Source of the DNA: Crocinitomix catalasitica ATCC 23190
GTDB lineage: Bacteria > Bacteroidota > Bacteroidia > Flavobacteriales_D > Crocinitomicaceae
Direction: 5' to 3'
DNA: 64,000 bases
Assembly (NCBI RefSeq): GCF_000621625.1
Contig: NZ_JHXV01000023.1
Coordinates: forward strand, 23,568 to 87,567
The position numbers were made by a program, and so were the translations under genes. Each line of letters opens with the position of its first letter. The first letter of the stretch is position 1. Below are positions 16,196-25,854 of this stretch, in pieces. The notes beneath the pieces are model-generated. The model was not told where the DNA came from. It did not search any database and worked only from the letters and a program-made list of their open reading frames with translations.

Positions 16196-16591
16196 ATGAA
16201 AAAAGGAATTATAATTGCTTTAGCGGTATTCAGTTTAGGCTTCACAGCTTGTAGTCAATCTGCCGAAGAAAATATGACGGAAGCAGGAATTACACAAACA
16301 GTAAAACGAGTAAATAAATCTGAATTCAAACAATATTTAAGTGAGCATCCAGATGTGCAATTAATTGATGTGCGTACGCCTGGTGAATATGCTGGGGGCA
16401 CAATCGAGCATGCTAAAAACATCGATTATAACGGAGCCGATTTTAAAACTGAAATCAATAAATTAGACAAATCAGCACCTGTACTTATTTTTTGTATGTC
16501 AGGTGGAAGAAGCGGAAGAGCATTACAATTAATGGATGAATTAGGATTCGAATATGTTTTAGAATTAGCTGGCGGATATCGCAGTTATTAA
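16196..16591 (+). CDS. rhodanese lipoprotein
   Basis: The 131-residue protein starts with a lipoprotein signal peptide (lipobox FTAC, C19), followed by one rhodanese domain with LIDVRTPGEYAGG and active loop FCMSGGRSGR. It therefore acts in the periplasm, complementing the cytosolic rhodaneses of the same operon. A strong terminator follows. Confidence 0.9.
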   Translation: MKKGIIIALAVFSLGFTACSQSAEENMTEAGITQTVKRVNKSEFKQYLSEHPDVQLIDVRTPGEYAGGTIEHAKNIDYNGADFKTEINKLDKSAPVLIFCMSGGRSGRALQLMDELGFEYVLELAGGYRSY

Positions 16592-16610
16592 AGGAATTAA
16601 AAATTAATTT

Positions 16611-16648
16611 AACGCACCATTCTTTACGAATTGGTGCGTTTTTTTTTG
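16611..16648 (+). terminator. rho-independent terminator of the rhodanese operon
   Basis: A perfect 9-bp stem AACGCACCA/TGGTGCGTT is followed by a run of nine or more T. Confidence 0.9.
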
Positions 16649-16759
16649 ACCTTTTAGGCTTGTTAGAATATTTCCGTGATTGAAATATTTATGATGCGAA
16701 CGAAAAAGTATTTATGAATACTAAGCCTCCTTAAAAACAAACATTTATCATCTTTATCA

Positions 16760-16803
16760 GTAACATTTGTTACCCCTATTCCATTTGTTAGTCCGTACAT
16801 TTA
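16760..16803 (+). promoter_or_regulatory. Crp-type operator and -7 box for the peroxiredoxin gene
   Basis: A perfect palindrome GTAACATTTGTTAC (16760-16773) lies 29.5 bp (centre to start) before TACATTTA (16796-16803), one base off the -7 consensus. The arrangement matches the other three promoters and supports the ATG at 16827. Confidence 0.73.
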
Positions 16804-16826
16804 TTGTATCATTAAAAACACAGAAA

Positions 16827-17483
16827 ATGGAAACAGTTGAAGAAAAAATTACGATGATGCCTCGTATTGGCGATCAAGCTCCAGATTTTGAAGCGACAAC
16901 AACCAAAGGAAAAATAAAACTTTCTGAATTTGCAAAAGACAAGTGGACTGTATTGTTCTCGCATCCGGCAGATTTTACACCAGTTTGTACGACTGAAATG
17001 AGCGGTTTCGCCATTCGTAAATCAGAATTCACAGCGCTAAACACAGAACTTTTAGGGCTGTCAATTGATAGTATTCATTCGCATTTAGCTTGGGTGAACA
17101 ACGTTAGAGAAAAAACGGGTGTTTATTTAGATTTCCCAATTATTGCGGATATCGATATGAAAGTATCGAAATTATATGGCATGTTGCAGCCTAACGAAAG
17201 TGAAACGGCAGCAGTTAGAGCGGTCTTCTTTATCGATCCAACAAAAAAGATAAGATTGATCATGTATTACCCTCTAAATGTAGGTCGTAATATGGATGAG
17301 ATCTTACGTGCGCTGGAGGCTTTACAAATTTCAGACGAACATAAAGTTGCCATGCCATTGGATTGGAAAAAAGGAGATAAAGTTATTGTTCCACCACCAA
17401 AAAACTTGGTAGAAATGGATGAAAGATTGGCGGATACAACCTGTGAAAGAACAGATTTTTATTTGTGTAAACGCGACTTATAA
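16827..17483 (+). CDS. Prx6-type peroxiredoxin
   Basis: The 218-residue thiol peroxidase has the peroxidatic motif HPADFTPVCTTE and the long Prx6-type C-terminus (LDWKKGDKVIVPPP). It reduces hydrogen peroxide and organic hydroperoxides. A longer frame starting at 16767 exists, but the operator and -7 box lie inside it, so METVEEKI is the start. It is under its own Crp-type operator and probably protects against peroxide or persulfide stress along with the rhodanese operon. Confidence 0.92.
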   Translation: METVEEKITMMPRIGDQAPDFEATTTKGKIKLSEFAKDKWTVLFSHPADFTPVCTTEMSGFAIRKSEFTALNTELLGLSIDSIHSHLAWVNNVREKTGVYLDFPIIADIDMKVSKLYGMLQPNESETAAVRAVFFIDPTKKIRLIMYYPLNVGRNMDEILRALEALQISDEHKVAMPLDWKKGDKVIVPPPKNLVEMDERLADTTCERTDFYLCKRDL

Positions 17484-17532
17484 CAACCCTATTTAATTGA
17501 GATAATTACTGATCTCAAGATACAGAACCTGC

Positions 17533-17564
17533 AATTCGAGTTAAATTAGTTTTTAACTCGAATT
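17533..17564. terminator. 13-bp inverted repeat after the peroxiredoxin gene
   Basis: AATTCGAGTTAAA pairs with TTTAACTCGAATT over a 6-nt loop. There is no U-tract. It may end the peroxiredoxin transcript or be an operator for the next gene. Confidence 0.45.
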
Positions 17565-17652
17565 CTGGGTTTATAGGATTCATAATTCGCCCAAGCTCTT
17601 TTTCTAAACAAACAAATTATTGCAATTTTAATTCGAGTCTAAAAAATATAAG

Positions 17653-19026
17653 ATGGAACAATTTAAACTTAAATTTATTGGTGGTGCTGGAACTGTTACT
17701 GGTTCAAAAATTCTATTGCAATACGACAATAAGAATATCTTAATTGACTGTGGATTGTTCCAAGGTTTAAAAGAGTTACGGAAGTTAAATTGGGAAAGTT
17801 TGCCGATAGATGCGGCTAAAATCGATGCGGTATTATTAACGCATGGGCATCTTGATCATTGTGGCTATTTACCTGTATTGGTCAAGAATGGATTCAAAGG
17901 AAAAATATATGCGACTTCGCCCACTATTGCATTGAGTCAAATCATTCTTTTAGACAGTGGAAAAATTCAAGAAGAAGATGCCAACCGCGCCAATTCATAC
18001 GGCTTCACAAGACATGATAAAGCTTTACCATTGTATACACAAGCCAATGCACTCGCCGTTTCTGCACATTTTTCTAGTCATCAATATGACGAATGGGTTC
18101 ATTTATTCCCTGAAATTAAATTTGCGTTTCACAATGCTGGACATATAGTCGGATCTGCAATAGTGGAAGTTAAAATTAAAGATAAAACCATTTTATTCTC
18201 CGGTGATTTAGGTCGGAAAGATCCTTTACTTCTGTATCCTGCATTTAAGAAAATACAACCGAATTATTTGGTAGTAGAATCGACTTATGGCGATAGAATT
18301 CATGCTGAAGTAGATGTAAAATCACAATTGGAACAAGTCATAAAAAAGAGCATTGAGAAAAGCGCAACAGTTTTAATTCCCGCTTTTGCTGTTGAGCGAA
18401 CACAAGAAATTATTTATCTTTTATATAAACTGAAGCAAGAAAATAGACTTGGTAATATTCCAATTTATTTAGACTCTCCAATGGCGACAAAGGTGAGTGA
18501 AGTTTACCATGACCACCTTGAATTGACAGATCTCACTAAAGAGGATAGAAAAAACATGTTTAAAGATGTTCATTTTGTGGAGGATTATAAAGCTTCGGAA
18601 GCTTTGGTAAATGATAAAAGACCGAAAATTGTGATTGCTGGAAGTGGTATGTTAGAGGGAGGACGGATGTTGAATTATTTGAAAAATCACTTAAAGAATG
18701 AAGAGACCACACTTTTATTCTGCGGATACCAAGCGACGGGAACAAGAGGAAGAGCAATTTTAGAGGGCACGCATGCTGTAAAAATTCATGGGGAGTATTA
18801 TGATATAAAATGCAATATCGAATCTATCACAAATATGTCTTCACATGCCGATCAGTCTGAGATTTTAAATTGGATGTCTAATTTTACAAATACCTTAGAG
18901 ACTGTATTTTTAAACCATGGTGAACCGCATCAATCACAAGCTTTACGGGTTGCCATTAATACCAAATTTGATATCATGCCAATCGTTCCGTTTATAAATG
19001 AAAGTTTTAAATTGAAAGCCGACTAA
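17653..19026 (+). CDS. MBL-fold/beta-CASP hydrolase (RNA-processing type)
   Basis: The 457-residue protein starts GGAGTVTGSK and has the zinc motif LTHGHLDHCG near residues 62-71. The beta-CASP insert and the C-terminal motifs follow: VVESTYGDR, PAFAVERTQE, SPMA, SGMLEGG and MSSHADQSE ... NHGEPHQ. This is the CPSF73/YSH1-like family of RNA nucleases. In many bacteria this variant is linked to low-oxygen or stress regulons. It overlaps the convergent gene by 4 bp. Confidence 0.88.
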   Translation: MEQFKLKFIGGAGTVTGSKILLQYDNKNILIDCGLFQGLKELRKLNWESLPIDAAKIDAVLLTHGHLDHCGYLPVLVKNGFKGKIYATSPTIALSQIILLDSGKIQEEDANRANSYGFTRHDKALPLYTQANALAVSAHFSSHQYDEWVHLFPEIKFAFHNAGHIVGSAIVEVKIKDKTILFSGDLGRKDPLLLYPAFKKIQPNYLVVESTYGDRIHAEVDVKSQLEQVIKKSIEKSATVLIPAFAVERTQEIIYLLYKLKQENRLGNIPIYLDSPMATKVSEVYHDHLELTDLTKEDRKNMFKDVHFVEDYKASEALVNDKRPKIVIAGSGMLEGGRMLNYLKNHLKNEETTLLFCGYQATGTRGRAILEGTHAVKIHGEYYDIKCNIESITNMSSHADQSEILNWMSNFTNTLETVFLNHGEPHQSQALRVAINTKFDIMPIVPFINESFKLKAD

Positions 19027-19409
19027 GCGGTGAATTCTGACAAATACCTAGTGATGATCATATCGGTGATGCGCTTATCAACGACTTTTCTCATCGATAA
19101 ATAAGTTGTTAATTCATCACTTGAAAACAACCCTACTATTACACCAATTAATTGTTGCTTTAGTTTATTATTCTTTTGCAGAAAATCAGTTAAATAAGTT
19201 CGTTTTTCTGTTGCTGTTGAATTTGCACCAGACAACATTTCATGAGTTAGATGCGCTTCTGCATTAAACAAGGAAATGATTATTGCATGTTGAAATTTGA
19301 GAACTGGTCGCAAAGTATTATGCATAAAAAATTCTTCAACGGACTTTGTTCCATTTTCTTCGATATTTAATGCGGGTAAGATACTTGAGATGCTTTTATT
19401 TCGATCCAT
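19023..19409 (-). CDS. conserved Bacteroidetes hypothetical protein
   Basis: The 128-residue protein is all-helical with no signal peptide. It resembles a small Bacteroidetes family often, and probably wrongly, labelled glyoxalase: LPALN at the start, a VEEF...LRPVLKFQ segment and a central KLKQQLIGVIVG helix. No catalytic residues can be assigned. Its stop codon overlaps the convergent beta-CASP gene. Confidence 0.7.
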   Translation of the reverse strand: MDRNKSISSILPALNIEENGTKSVEEFFMHNTLRPVLKFQHAIIISLFNAEAHLTHEMLSGANSTATEKRTYLTDFLQKNNKLKQQLIGVIVGLFSSDELTTYLSMRKVVDKRITDMIITRYLSEFTA

Positions 19410-19474
19410 ACAAATTATGATTTACGTTAAAATTAACCAATTCCAATCAAGCGCTCATGATCAGCTTAAAAATT

Positions 19475-19496
19475 TTATATTTGCAACAATGTTGCA
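19475..19496 (+). promoter_or_regulatory. -7 box overlapping a 15-bp palindrome
   Basis: TATATTTG (19475-19482) matches the Bacteroidetes -7 consensus and runs into TGCAACAATGTTGCA (19482-19496), a perfect palindrome around one central base. The palindrome lies where a repressor would act on a plus-strand promoter reading toward the oxidoreductase at 19600. Confidence 0.5.
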
Positions 19497-19599
19497 TTAT
19501 TTGAATTTTAGTTATAAATTAGCCTTATCAATGACAAATATCATGCGTTAAGTAGAGAACATTCCTTAGCTTAGCATTACCATAAAACAAGAAAACACA

Positions 19600-20499
19600 A
19601 TGACAAATCAATACGAAATAATTATAATAGGCGGCAGTTATGCTGGATTGTCAGCAGCGCTAACGTTAGGTCGCTCAAAACGTAAAGTACTGATCATTGA
19701 CGGTGGTAAACCATGCAATGCTCCAACGCCACATGCGCATAACTTTTTAACGCATGATGGACAGAACCCTCGAGAAATAGCACGAATTGGCAAAGAACAA
19801 GTTTTAGCCTATCCTACCGTTCGGTTCGAATCAGGAACAGTAAGTGAAGTCGTTAAACATATTGACGGGTTCGCTGTTAAAACCGAAGATGGCGGAAATT
19901 TCATTGCTGACAAGATAATAGTCGCAACGGGCATTCGTGATTTATTTCCGTCTATAGAAGGATTTGCGGAATGCTGGGGTATTTCAGCGGTACATTGTCC
20001 ATATTGTCACGGTTTTGAACTCAGCGATAGACCTACGGCTATTTTAGCCAATGGAGAAATGGCTATGCATTATGCGAAATTGGTTTATAATCTGTCGAAG
20101 GACATTACAATTTTGACCAATGGCAGACATGCATTTGGATCGGCTGATATTACAAAACTAACGGCGAAGAACATTCATATCATTGATAGTGTGATAAAAA
20201 AAATAAACCATGAGCATGGTCAAATCACATCGGTTGAGTTTGAAGGCAGACCAACATTAAATGTGACTGCGATGTATGCTGGATTGCCGATGGAACAACA
20301 TAGTGACATACCACATCAACTTGGTTGCGAGATTGACGAGAATGGCTTAATAAAAGTGGATGCTGGTCAACAAACAACAATAGATGGCGTTTTTGCTTGC
20401 GGTGACAATTCGAGTATGCGTTCTTTATCCGTTGCTGTACAAACAGGAATGGTGGCAGGAGCATATATCAATATGCTGCTTTGCGAGGAAGCTTTTTAA
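19600..20499 (+). CDS. FAD/NAD(P)-dependent thioredoxin-reductase-like oxidoreductase
   Basis: The 299-residue protein has a Rossmann motif IIIGGSYAGLSAAL at 9-22, a CPYC active-site pair (within VHCPYCHGFE), and an FAD-binding GVFACGDNSS near the C-terminus. It lacks the typical second NAD(P) GxGxxA motif of thioredoxin reductases: the segment reads ILANGEMAMHYA. This fits the TrxR-like disulfide oxidase or reductase group. It probably handles low-molecular-weight disulfides and closes the sulfur/redox island. Confidence 0.85.
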   Translation: MTNQYEIIIIGGSYAGLSAALTLGRSKRKVLIIDGGKPCNAPTPHAHNFLTHDGQNPREIARIGKEQVLAYPTVRFESGTVSEVVKHIDGFAVKTEDGGNFIADKIIVATGIRDLFPSIEGFAECWGISAVHCPYCHGFELSDRPTAILANGEMAMHYAKLVYNLSKDITILTNGRHAFGSADITKLTAKNIHIIDSVIKKINHEHGQITSVEFEGRPTLNVTAMYAGLPMEQHSDIPHQLGCEIDENGLIKVDAGQQTTIDGVFACGDNSSMRSLSVAVQTGMVAGAYINMLLCEEAF

Positions 20500-20520
20500 T
20501 CTAAATTACATCAAATAAAA

Positions 20521-20556
20521 ATGCCTGTCCGTTCAATGAACAGACAGGCATTTTTT
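20521..20556. terminator. strong bidirectional terminator
   Basis: ATGCCTGTC/GACAGGCAT forms a 9-bp stem flanked by AAAA on the left and TTTTTT on the right. It separates two convergent genes. Confidence 0.9.
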
Positions 20557-20574
20557 AATTTTATTAGGTTGTTC

Positions 20575-22293
20575 TTATTTAGAAACAACCACTTTTACTG
20601 AACCTCTTTCGCCATTCGCGAACTCAAGGTTGATTGTATATAAACCAGCAGCTAAACCAGTAACATCAACTTCTAATCGATTCACTGTCATCTCTGTATT
20701 TTGCTCTTCTACAATTCTACCGTTGATATCAACAATCTTCATTGCAACATTACCTTCATTCAATTCGATTGGAATATAAATCATAGATTGTGCTGGATTA
20801 GGATAAGCTGTTAATTCAACCGTCTCAGGTAATTCAACCAAACCTACATTAGGCGCAGTAAATTCAATGCCCATAGCAGGCATTCTATCATTCCCATATC
20901 CTAAAGCAAACCATTGATCGCTTAATTGAAGCGGTGCAACTGGTTGTCTATAATTATCGACATTCCATCTGTAATCAACTTTAGTATCATAACCTGGGTA
21001 AATGATATCACCGTATAAAATCACACAGAATAAATATCTCACATCATCCTCAAGTAAATAAGGCTCTTCTAGAGGAATATTTACGTTTTCACCTTGAAGA
21101 TTGTCAGTATACTCATATCCTTGATCATAAACATCGTTTAATAAAGCCATATTGAAATCAGCATCATCAAGATCATCAAATTCATCTTCCCATTCAATAA
21201 TCCAAAACTCGATTGCTTCACCTTCAATAGTTGTAGCTTCAGGATTTTGAGATGTACCAGCAGAATAGTTTACACTGTTTACAGCAACTCTACTTGCGTT
21301 AGGATCTTGAAAAGTTAAACAAGAAAACAAAGTAGTAGTCGTTCCGTTAAATTGATTTGTTTCGTTAATAGGAACCATACTTGATTCATCCAGTCTACTT
21401 AAAGAGAACATATCATCAGACATTGTAAAATCAGCTACTTGAACGTTATCAAAAGAAGACTCATCAATAACACCAGCTATAGATACGTTATAGCTCATAT
21501 TATAATAACCATTCGCATAAGATGCTTGAGAAAAAGTTGGTAATGGAATATAAACACTATCACCAGATTCAATTGACGCTGGATCTGAACTTTCAGAGTA
21601 AATAGTAGATCCTCCTAAAGTGATTTCAGCTTTTAAAACAACTCCTGTTTGATCATTTGAACCGTAATTTCTTACCCATGACCCTACTTCAACTTCAAAT
21701 TCTGCTGCAGATTGTGATAATGATTGAACATTACCAAATCTTTGAGCGCGGAGCATATCTCCTGGTCTCATACCTATATCATTAGAATATAAACCGTTTT
21801 TAGAACCGATAAATACTGAAGTTTCACCAGTATCGATCTCATCTCTTAATAAAGCACCAGTAGCAGCTGTAATCATCACAACTGGAATACTAACTGAAGG
21901 TCCGTCAGCACCACCACCCATTGCAACTGGAGCACCAGCTAAATTGTTGATCATTACGACTGCGATTGCTCCAGCTTCTTGCGCATTTAATGCTTTCACA
22001 CCAAATTCACAATCACCTCTATACAATACTGCAACTTTCCCTGTTAAATCATTAATAATATCGTCACAAGCTTCAGGGTTTGGATCACCTGTACCATCAT
22101 CAACCAATACCATAACGCCTGAAACGGCACTCAATGGATCTTCAAAATCTGGATTGTCCCAATCTGCTGCATCAGCATATGTAAAGTCATAATTTCCTTC
22201 GTTCGGAGAAGGAGCCTCTACATAAAAAATTACTTGTGCATTCGTAGCTACAGCTAATACACAAAAACTAAATAAGAGTAAAAATTTTTTCAT
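20575..22293 (-). CDS. PA-domain secreted protein with T9SS sorting domain
   Basis: The 572-residue protein has a signal peptide (to TNAQ). A protease-associated domain covers about residues 75-155 (VAVLYRGDCEFGVKALNAQEAGAIAVV, given here only as its flanks VAVLYRG and GAIAVV). A beta-rich middle follows, and the C-terminal type A sorting domain is LTAYPNPAQS ... LAAGLYTINL. PA domains usually mediate protein or substrate interactions. No peptidase catalytic domain is present, so it may be a non-catalytic surface protein. Confidence 0.9.
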   Translation of the reverse strand: MKKFLLLFSFCVLAVATNAQVIFYVEAPSPNEGNYDFTYADAADWDNPDFEDPLSAVSGVMVLVDDGTGDPNPEACDDIINDLTGKVAVLYRGDCEFGVKALNAQEAGAIAVVMINNLAGAPVAMGGGADGPSVSIPVVMITAATGALLRDEIDTGETSVFIGSKNGLYSNDIGMRPGDMLRAQRFGNVQSLSQSAAEFEVEVGSWVRNYGSNDQTGVVLKAEITLGGSTIYSESSDPASIESGDSVYIPLPTFSQASYANGYYNMSYNVSIAGVIDESSFDNVQVADFTMSDDMFSLSRLDESSMVPINETNQFNGTTTTLFSCLTFQDPNASRVAVNSVNYSAGTSQNPEATTIEGEAIEFWIIEWEDEFDDLDDADFNMALLNDVYDQGYEYTDNLQGENVNIPLEEPYLLEDDVRYLFCVILYGDIIYPGYDTKVDYRWNVDNYRQPVAPLQLSDQWFALGYGNDRMPAMGIEFTAPNVGLVELPETVELTAYPNPAQSMIYIPIELNEGNVAMKIVDINGRIVEEQNTEMTVNRLEVDVTGLAAGLYTINLEFANGERGSVKVVVSK

Positions 22294-22405
22294 TCTTTAA
22301 TATTTTTTATAAGTAAAACGTGTCTAACAAAGATATGAAATTTTTTAAACAATTAAAAAATCAAATTTTAAGTAAAAATTGTATTCTTTACAAGTCTAAA
22401 ACTCA

Positions 22406-24274
22406 CTATAAATCAACAAATTCCCGATACATTGATTCTAAAATAGATCTACATTTTAATAATGCAGAATCAATTTTAACACTGTCTGAATATGGTGAGC
22501 CCACTAAACGTTCATCCATCATTTGATATACAGTATACCCATTCTTATCCCTAATTCCATAAGACAATGTAGATGTACAAATAGCCCATTCTTTGCTTGA
22601 TGGATTTAATAAATCTTTGCTCCAGTGAAAGGCGTCAGTATTATAATCAAGTTGGTGCAACAATGTTTTCGCCAAATCTGCCTGAGATCCTACTTTGTCT
22701 ATTTTAGCACCTTTATAAGCATCTTTCAAAGCTCCCCCCCATATTAATAATGGAATGTGAAAATAATCTTCGTCATACGTATCTGCATTCATCAAATTCG
22801 TTCGACCATGATCAGAAATAAAGACCACGATTGTATTCTCAAAATCAGGCAAGGCTCTTATTTTTTCTACAAATTTATTTAAATGATCATCTGCATAACG
22901 CATACTAGTAACATAACCGTCAGACTCGTACCCTTCAACTGGATCGGCAACCATATCGTATGGCGCATGTGTACTTTGGGTAAACAATCCATAAAAATAA
23001 GGTGCTTTTGCTTTTTCAATCTCATCATAAAAGTAAGCGAACATGGCCTCGTCATGAATTCCTAACTTCCCTTTCGGTTCAATATCTAAATCATTTTCGT
23101 CAATCAATTGATCGAATTCAATATCTCTTAAATAACCTCCAATATTTCCGTAAGACAACGAACCTCCAAAAGCATAAAAAGAATTGTAACCCTTTGATTT
23201 AAGTGATTTATTAATTGAAGGTAATTTCCTTGCCCTTGCAGATTCGGTAGAAATTGAAATACCTGCCATTGTTGGATAACCACTCATTAAAGATGAATGC
23301 CCTGTCTCTGATGTACCACTGGTAGCATAAATTTCAGTAAATAACAAACCTTCTTCACACAAGGCATTAAAATTAGGTGTGATTCCTTCCAATCCTCCTA
23401 AAGGTTCAATTAATTGCGCCGACCAACCTTCAAAGGTTACCAGAATTATATTAGGCGTTGATTTATTGAATATTTTAATTGAATCAACAGCCGAACTTTC
23501 GTACATCTCATTCATTACAAGTTCAGCCGTCTGCTCAGGAACAACTTGATAATATTCTCCAATATCATCTTTAAAATACATAAAGCATGTTCGAATGAAA
23601 TTCCACTCTGGATTCACTGTAACGTCATTCACTATTTGTTTGTTCGAAAAGTAGGCATCTGTGGTGCTGATTGGAATTTGCTGTAATCCTCCCCTTAAGC
23701 AAATAATAAAGAGAAAGGAAAAGCCTAATAAATAGATCAACCCATAGATTATTTTCTTTTTTAATGATAATAGAATCGGCCTAATCTTGATTCCTTTGAA
23801 CAGTCGAACATACATCAAGTAGGTAAACACCATTTGCAAAATAAAGTAAAAAATAAACCAGCCCGTATAACTACCTGATGCTGTCCTAAAAATTTCTGAA
23901 GGTGTAGCGAAGTGAAGGAATATTTTGGATGACAATTTGGTTTTCCACTCAATATAAGTCACAATCTCTCCAGCCATTATCAAGGCCATGGCTATAAAAA
24001 TGATCCATAAATAAACATCTTTTATCTTGTTTAAGACATTCAAAAATCCTCCTTTAGCAAAAACACCAACTGCACTTAATAAAAAAGGAAGGGCCATTAA
24101 ATAGGCTATGGCAGAAAAATCTAATCGCAAACCAACAAATGGAATGCGGAAAATTTCTCCATAATGACCTGAAAAATCACTTAAGAAATGGATTGTAAAT
24201 AATGTTCTTTGGAATAAAAACAAAGCCAAACTAAGTAGGCAAAGTTTCATCAGAAAAGTTAACTGTTCCTTCAT
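22406..24274 (-). CDS. LtaS-like sulfatase/phosphoglycerol transferase family membrane enzyme
   Basis: The 622-residue protein begins with about five transmembrane helices (to residue ~205), followed by an extracytoplasmic alkaline-phosphatase/sulfatase fold. Visible motifs are NIILVTFEGWS at the first metal site, TSGTSETGHSSLMSG with the candidate nucleophile Thr, and VFISDHGR at the second metal site. This layout is that of lipoteichoic-acid-synthase-like or phosphoethanolamine transferases. In a Gram-negative host it probably decorates envelope glycans or lipids. Confidence 0.88.
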   Translation of the reverse strand: MKEQLTFLMKLCLLSLALFLFQRTLFTIHFLSDFSGHYGEIFRIPFVGLRLDFSAIAYLMALPFLLSAVGVFAKGGFLNVLNKIKDVYLWIIFIAMALIMAGEIVTYIEWKTKLSSKIFLHFATPSEIFRTASGSYTGWFIFYFILQMVFTYLMYVRLFKGIKIRPILLSLKKKIIYGLIYLLGFSFLFIICLRGGLQQIPISTTDAYFSNKQIVNDVTVNPEWNFIRTCFMYFKDDIGEYYQVVPEQTAELVMNEMYESSAVDSIKIFNKSTPNIILVTFEGWSAQLIEPLGGLEGITPNFNALCEEGLLFTEIYATSGTSETGHSSLMSGYPTMAGISISTESARARKLPSINKSLKSKGYNSFYAFGGSLSYGNIGGYLRDIEFDQLIDENDLDIEPKGKLGIHDEAMFAYFYDEIEKAKAPYFYGLFTQSTHAPYDMVADPVEGYESDGYVTSMRYADDHLNKFVEKIRALPDFENTIVVFISDHGRTNLMNADTYDEDYFHIPLLIWGGALKDAYKGAKIDKVGSQADLAKTLLHQLDYNTDAFHWSKDLLNPSSKEWAICTSTLSYGIRDKNGYTVYQMMDERLVGSPYSDSVKIDSALLKCRSILESMYREFVDL

Positions 24275-24341
24275 TTTACAAAACTATTAACTTTTTACGC
24301 TTTTTGTAATTAATATCACCAAAGTTATTGGTAAAAGACCT

Positions 24342-24349
24342 TATTTTTG
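24342..24349 (+). promoter_or_regulatory. -7 box of the DUF983 gene
   Basis: TATTTTTG matches TAnnTTTG 14 nt before the ATG at 24364. It excludes the upstream TTG at 24328 as the start. Confidence 0.55.
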
Positions 24350-24363
24350 TCAAAAACTTAGAT

Positions 24364-24756
24364 ATGTTAGCATTTCTTAAAGGGACTCGATTATACAGTA
24401 TTTTTAACAATGTCTGTCCCAATTGTCATGTAGGTAAATTCTATATAGGCAAACAAGCATACGACTTTAAACACTTTGGTAAAAACTATGAAAAGTGTAG
24501 CAATTGTGGCTTTGTTTATGAAAAAGAACCGGGCTTCTTTTATGGTGCTATGTATGCTAGTTATGCCATTTCAATTGCTTTTTCGGTAGCTATAGCTGTT
24601 GCTATTTTTGTACTTTTTCCCAGCTCCAGTTATCTCGTTTACATCATCTCTATTGTATTGGGTCTTATTCTGCTTATGCCTCTCTCCTACTGGCTAAGTC
24701 GTTTAGTTTGGTTGAATTTATTTACGCATTATCATAAACATAAAGAGAATCTTTAG
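24364..24756 (+). CDS. DUF983 family membrane protein
   Basis: The 130-residue protein has a zinc-ribbon-like pair CPNC...CSNC at its N-terminus and two transmembrane helices after GFFYGAMYASY. It is a DUF983 member. The function is unknown, although homologues occur near cytochrome oxidase genes. The start at 24364 fits the promoter position. Confidence 0.82.
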   Translation: MLAFLKGTRLYSIFNNVCPNCHVGKFYIGKQAYDFKHFGKNYEKCSNCGFVYEKEPGFFYGAMYASYAISIAFSVAIAVAIFVLFPSSSYLVYIISIVLGLILLMPLSYWLSRLVWLNLFTHYHKHKENL

Positions 24757-24806
24757 CGTTCCCTATTCTTCTTTACTATTTAAAGATTAACTTTGCTCTT
24801 CAAGCG

Positions 24807-25826
24807 ATGCTGAGCAATAAATCAAAAGCCATACTAAAGACAATGACTTTGGGGAGGATATTTAATTATCTCCTCTTAAATATGTCGTATTATTTATCCC
24901 AATGGTTTCGTAAACCTATACATTGGGGTACGCCGGTTGCTATATCAATCGAACCGACAACTGCTTGTAATTTAGGTTGCCCGCAGTGCCCAAGTGGCTT
25001 GAAACAATTTACAAGACCAACTGGTAATTTAAAGGTTGACTTGAATACAACAATCTTAGATCAAGTAGGAAAAAACTTACAATACATCAATTATTACTTC
25101 CAAGGCGAACCATTTATTCATAAGGATTTTTTAGACCTTGTTAAGGATGCGCGCAGTCGTAATATCTACGTCGTTACCTCAACAAACGCACATTTTATTT
25201 CTCCGGCTGTTGCGGATAAAATTGTTGAATCTGGATTGAGTGAAATCATTATATCTATTGATGGTCTTACCCAAGAAACCTACGAAAAATATCGTATCCA
25301 CGGTAATTTAGAAAAGGTTTTAGAAGGCACGAAAAACTTGGTAGCTGCCAAGAAAAAATTCGGCGTTACGAATCCTATTATTAGCTTCCAGTTTTTAGTT
25401 GTGAAATACAATGAGGATCAAATTGACGACCTTTATCGTTTGGCCAAAGAAATTGGTGTTGATCATGTTAATCTGAAAACTATTCAAGTCTACGATTTCG
25501 AATCTGCCGGTGCAGAATTGATTCCAGAACAAGACAAATATTCGCGTTATAAAAAGAATACAAAGGGTGTATTTGAATTGAAAAACAAATTCAAGAACAG
25601 CTGTTGGCGCATGTGGAGTTCGTGTGTATTCACTTGGGACGGAAAAGTGGTTCCTTGTTGCTTTGATAAAGACGCAGAAAATCAATTAGGCGAAATCAAA
25701 AATCAAGAATTTTCAGCTGTTTGGAAATCGAGTATTTATAGTGATTTTAGAAAAAAGATCCTCGTCGATCGTAAATCAATTGAGATTTGTAAGAACTGCT
25801 CTGAAGGATCTAAAGTTTGGGTTTAG
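24807..25826 (+). CDS. radical SAM/SPASM domain protein
   Basis: The 339-residue protein has the radical SAM cluster motif CNLGCPQC in EPTTACNLGCPQC, a GEP-type motif FQGEPF, and a C-terminal SPASM-like Cys set (CWRMWSSC, VVPCCFD, CKNC). The architecture suits maturases of peptides or small proteins. No precursor peptide was identified nearby. Confidence 0.88.
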   Translation: MLSNKSKAILKTMTLGRIFNYLLLNMSYYLSQWFRKPIHWGTPVAISIEPTTACNLGCPQCPSGLKQFTRPTGNLKVDLNTTILDQVGKNLQYINYYFQGEPFIHKDFLDLVKDARSRNIYVVTSTNAHFISPAVADKIVESGLSEIIISIDGLTQETYEKYRIHGNLEKVLEGTKNLVAAKKKFGVTNPIISFQFLVVKYNEDQIDDLYRLAKEIGVDHVNLKTIQVYDFESAGAELIPEQDKYSRYKKNTKGVFELKNKFKNSCWRMWSSCVFTWDGKVVPCCFDKDAENQLGEIKNQEFSAVWKSSIYSDFRKKILVDRKSIEICKNCSEGSKVWV

Positions 25827-25854
25827 GCTAGAGGAAAGACAAAAGATTAAAGAC

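Noticed and set aside
16767..16826. 20-codon N-terminal extension of the peroxiredoxin
   Set aside because: Operator and -7 box lie inside it; METVEEKI is the normal family start.
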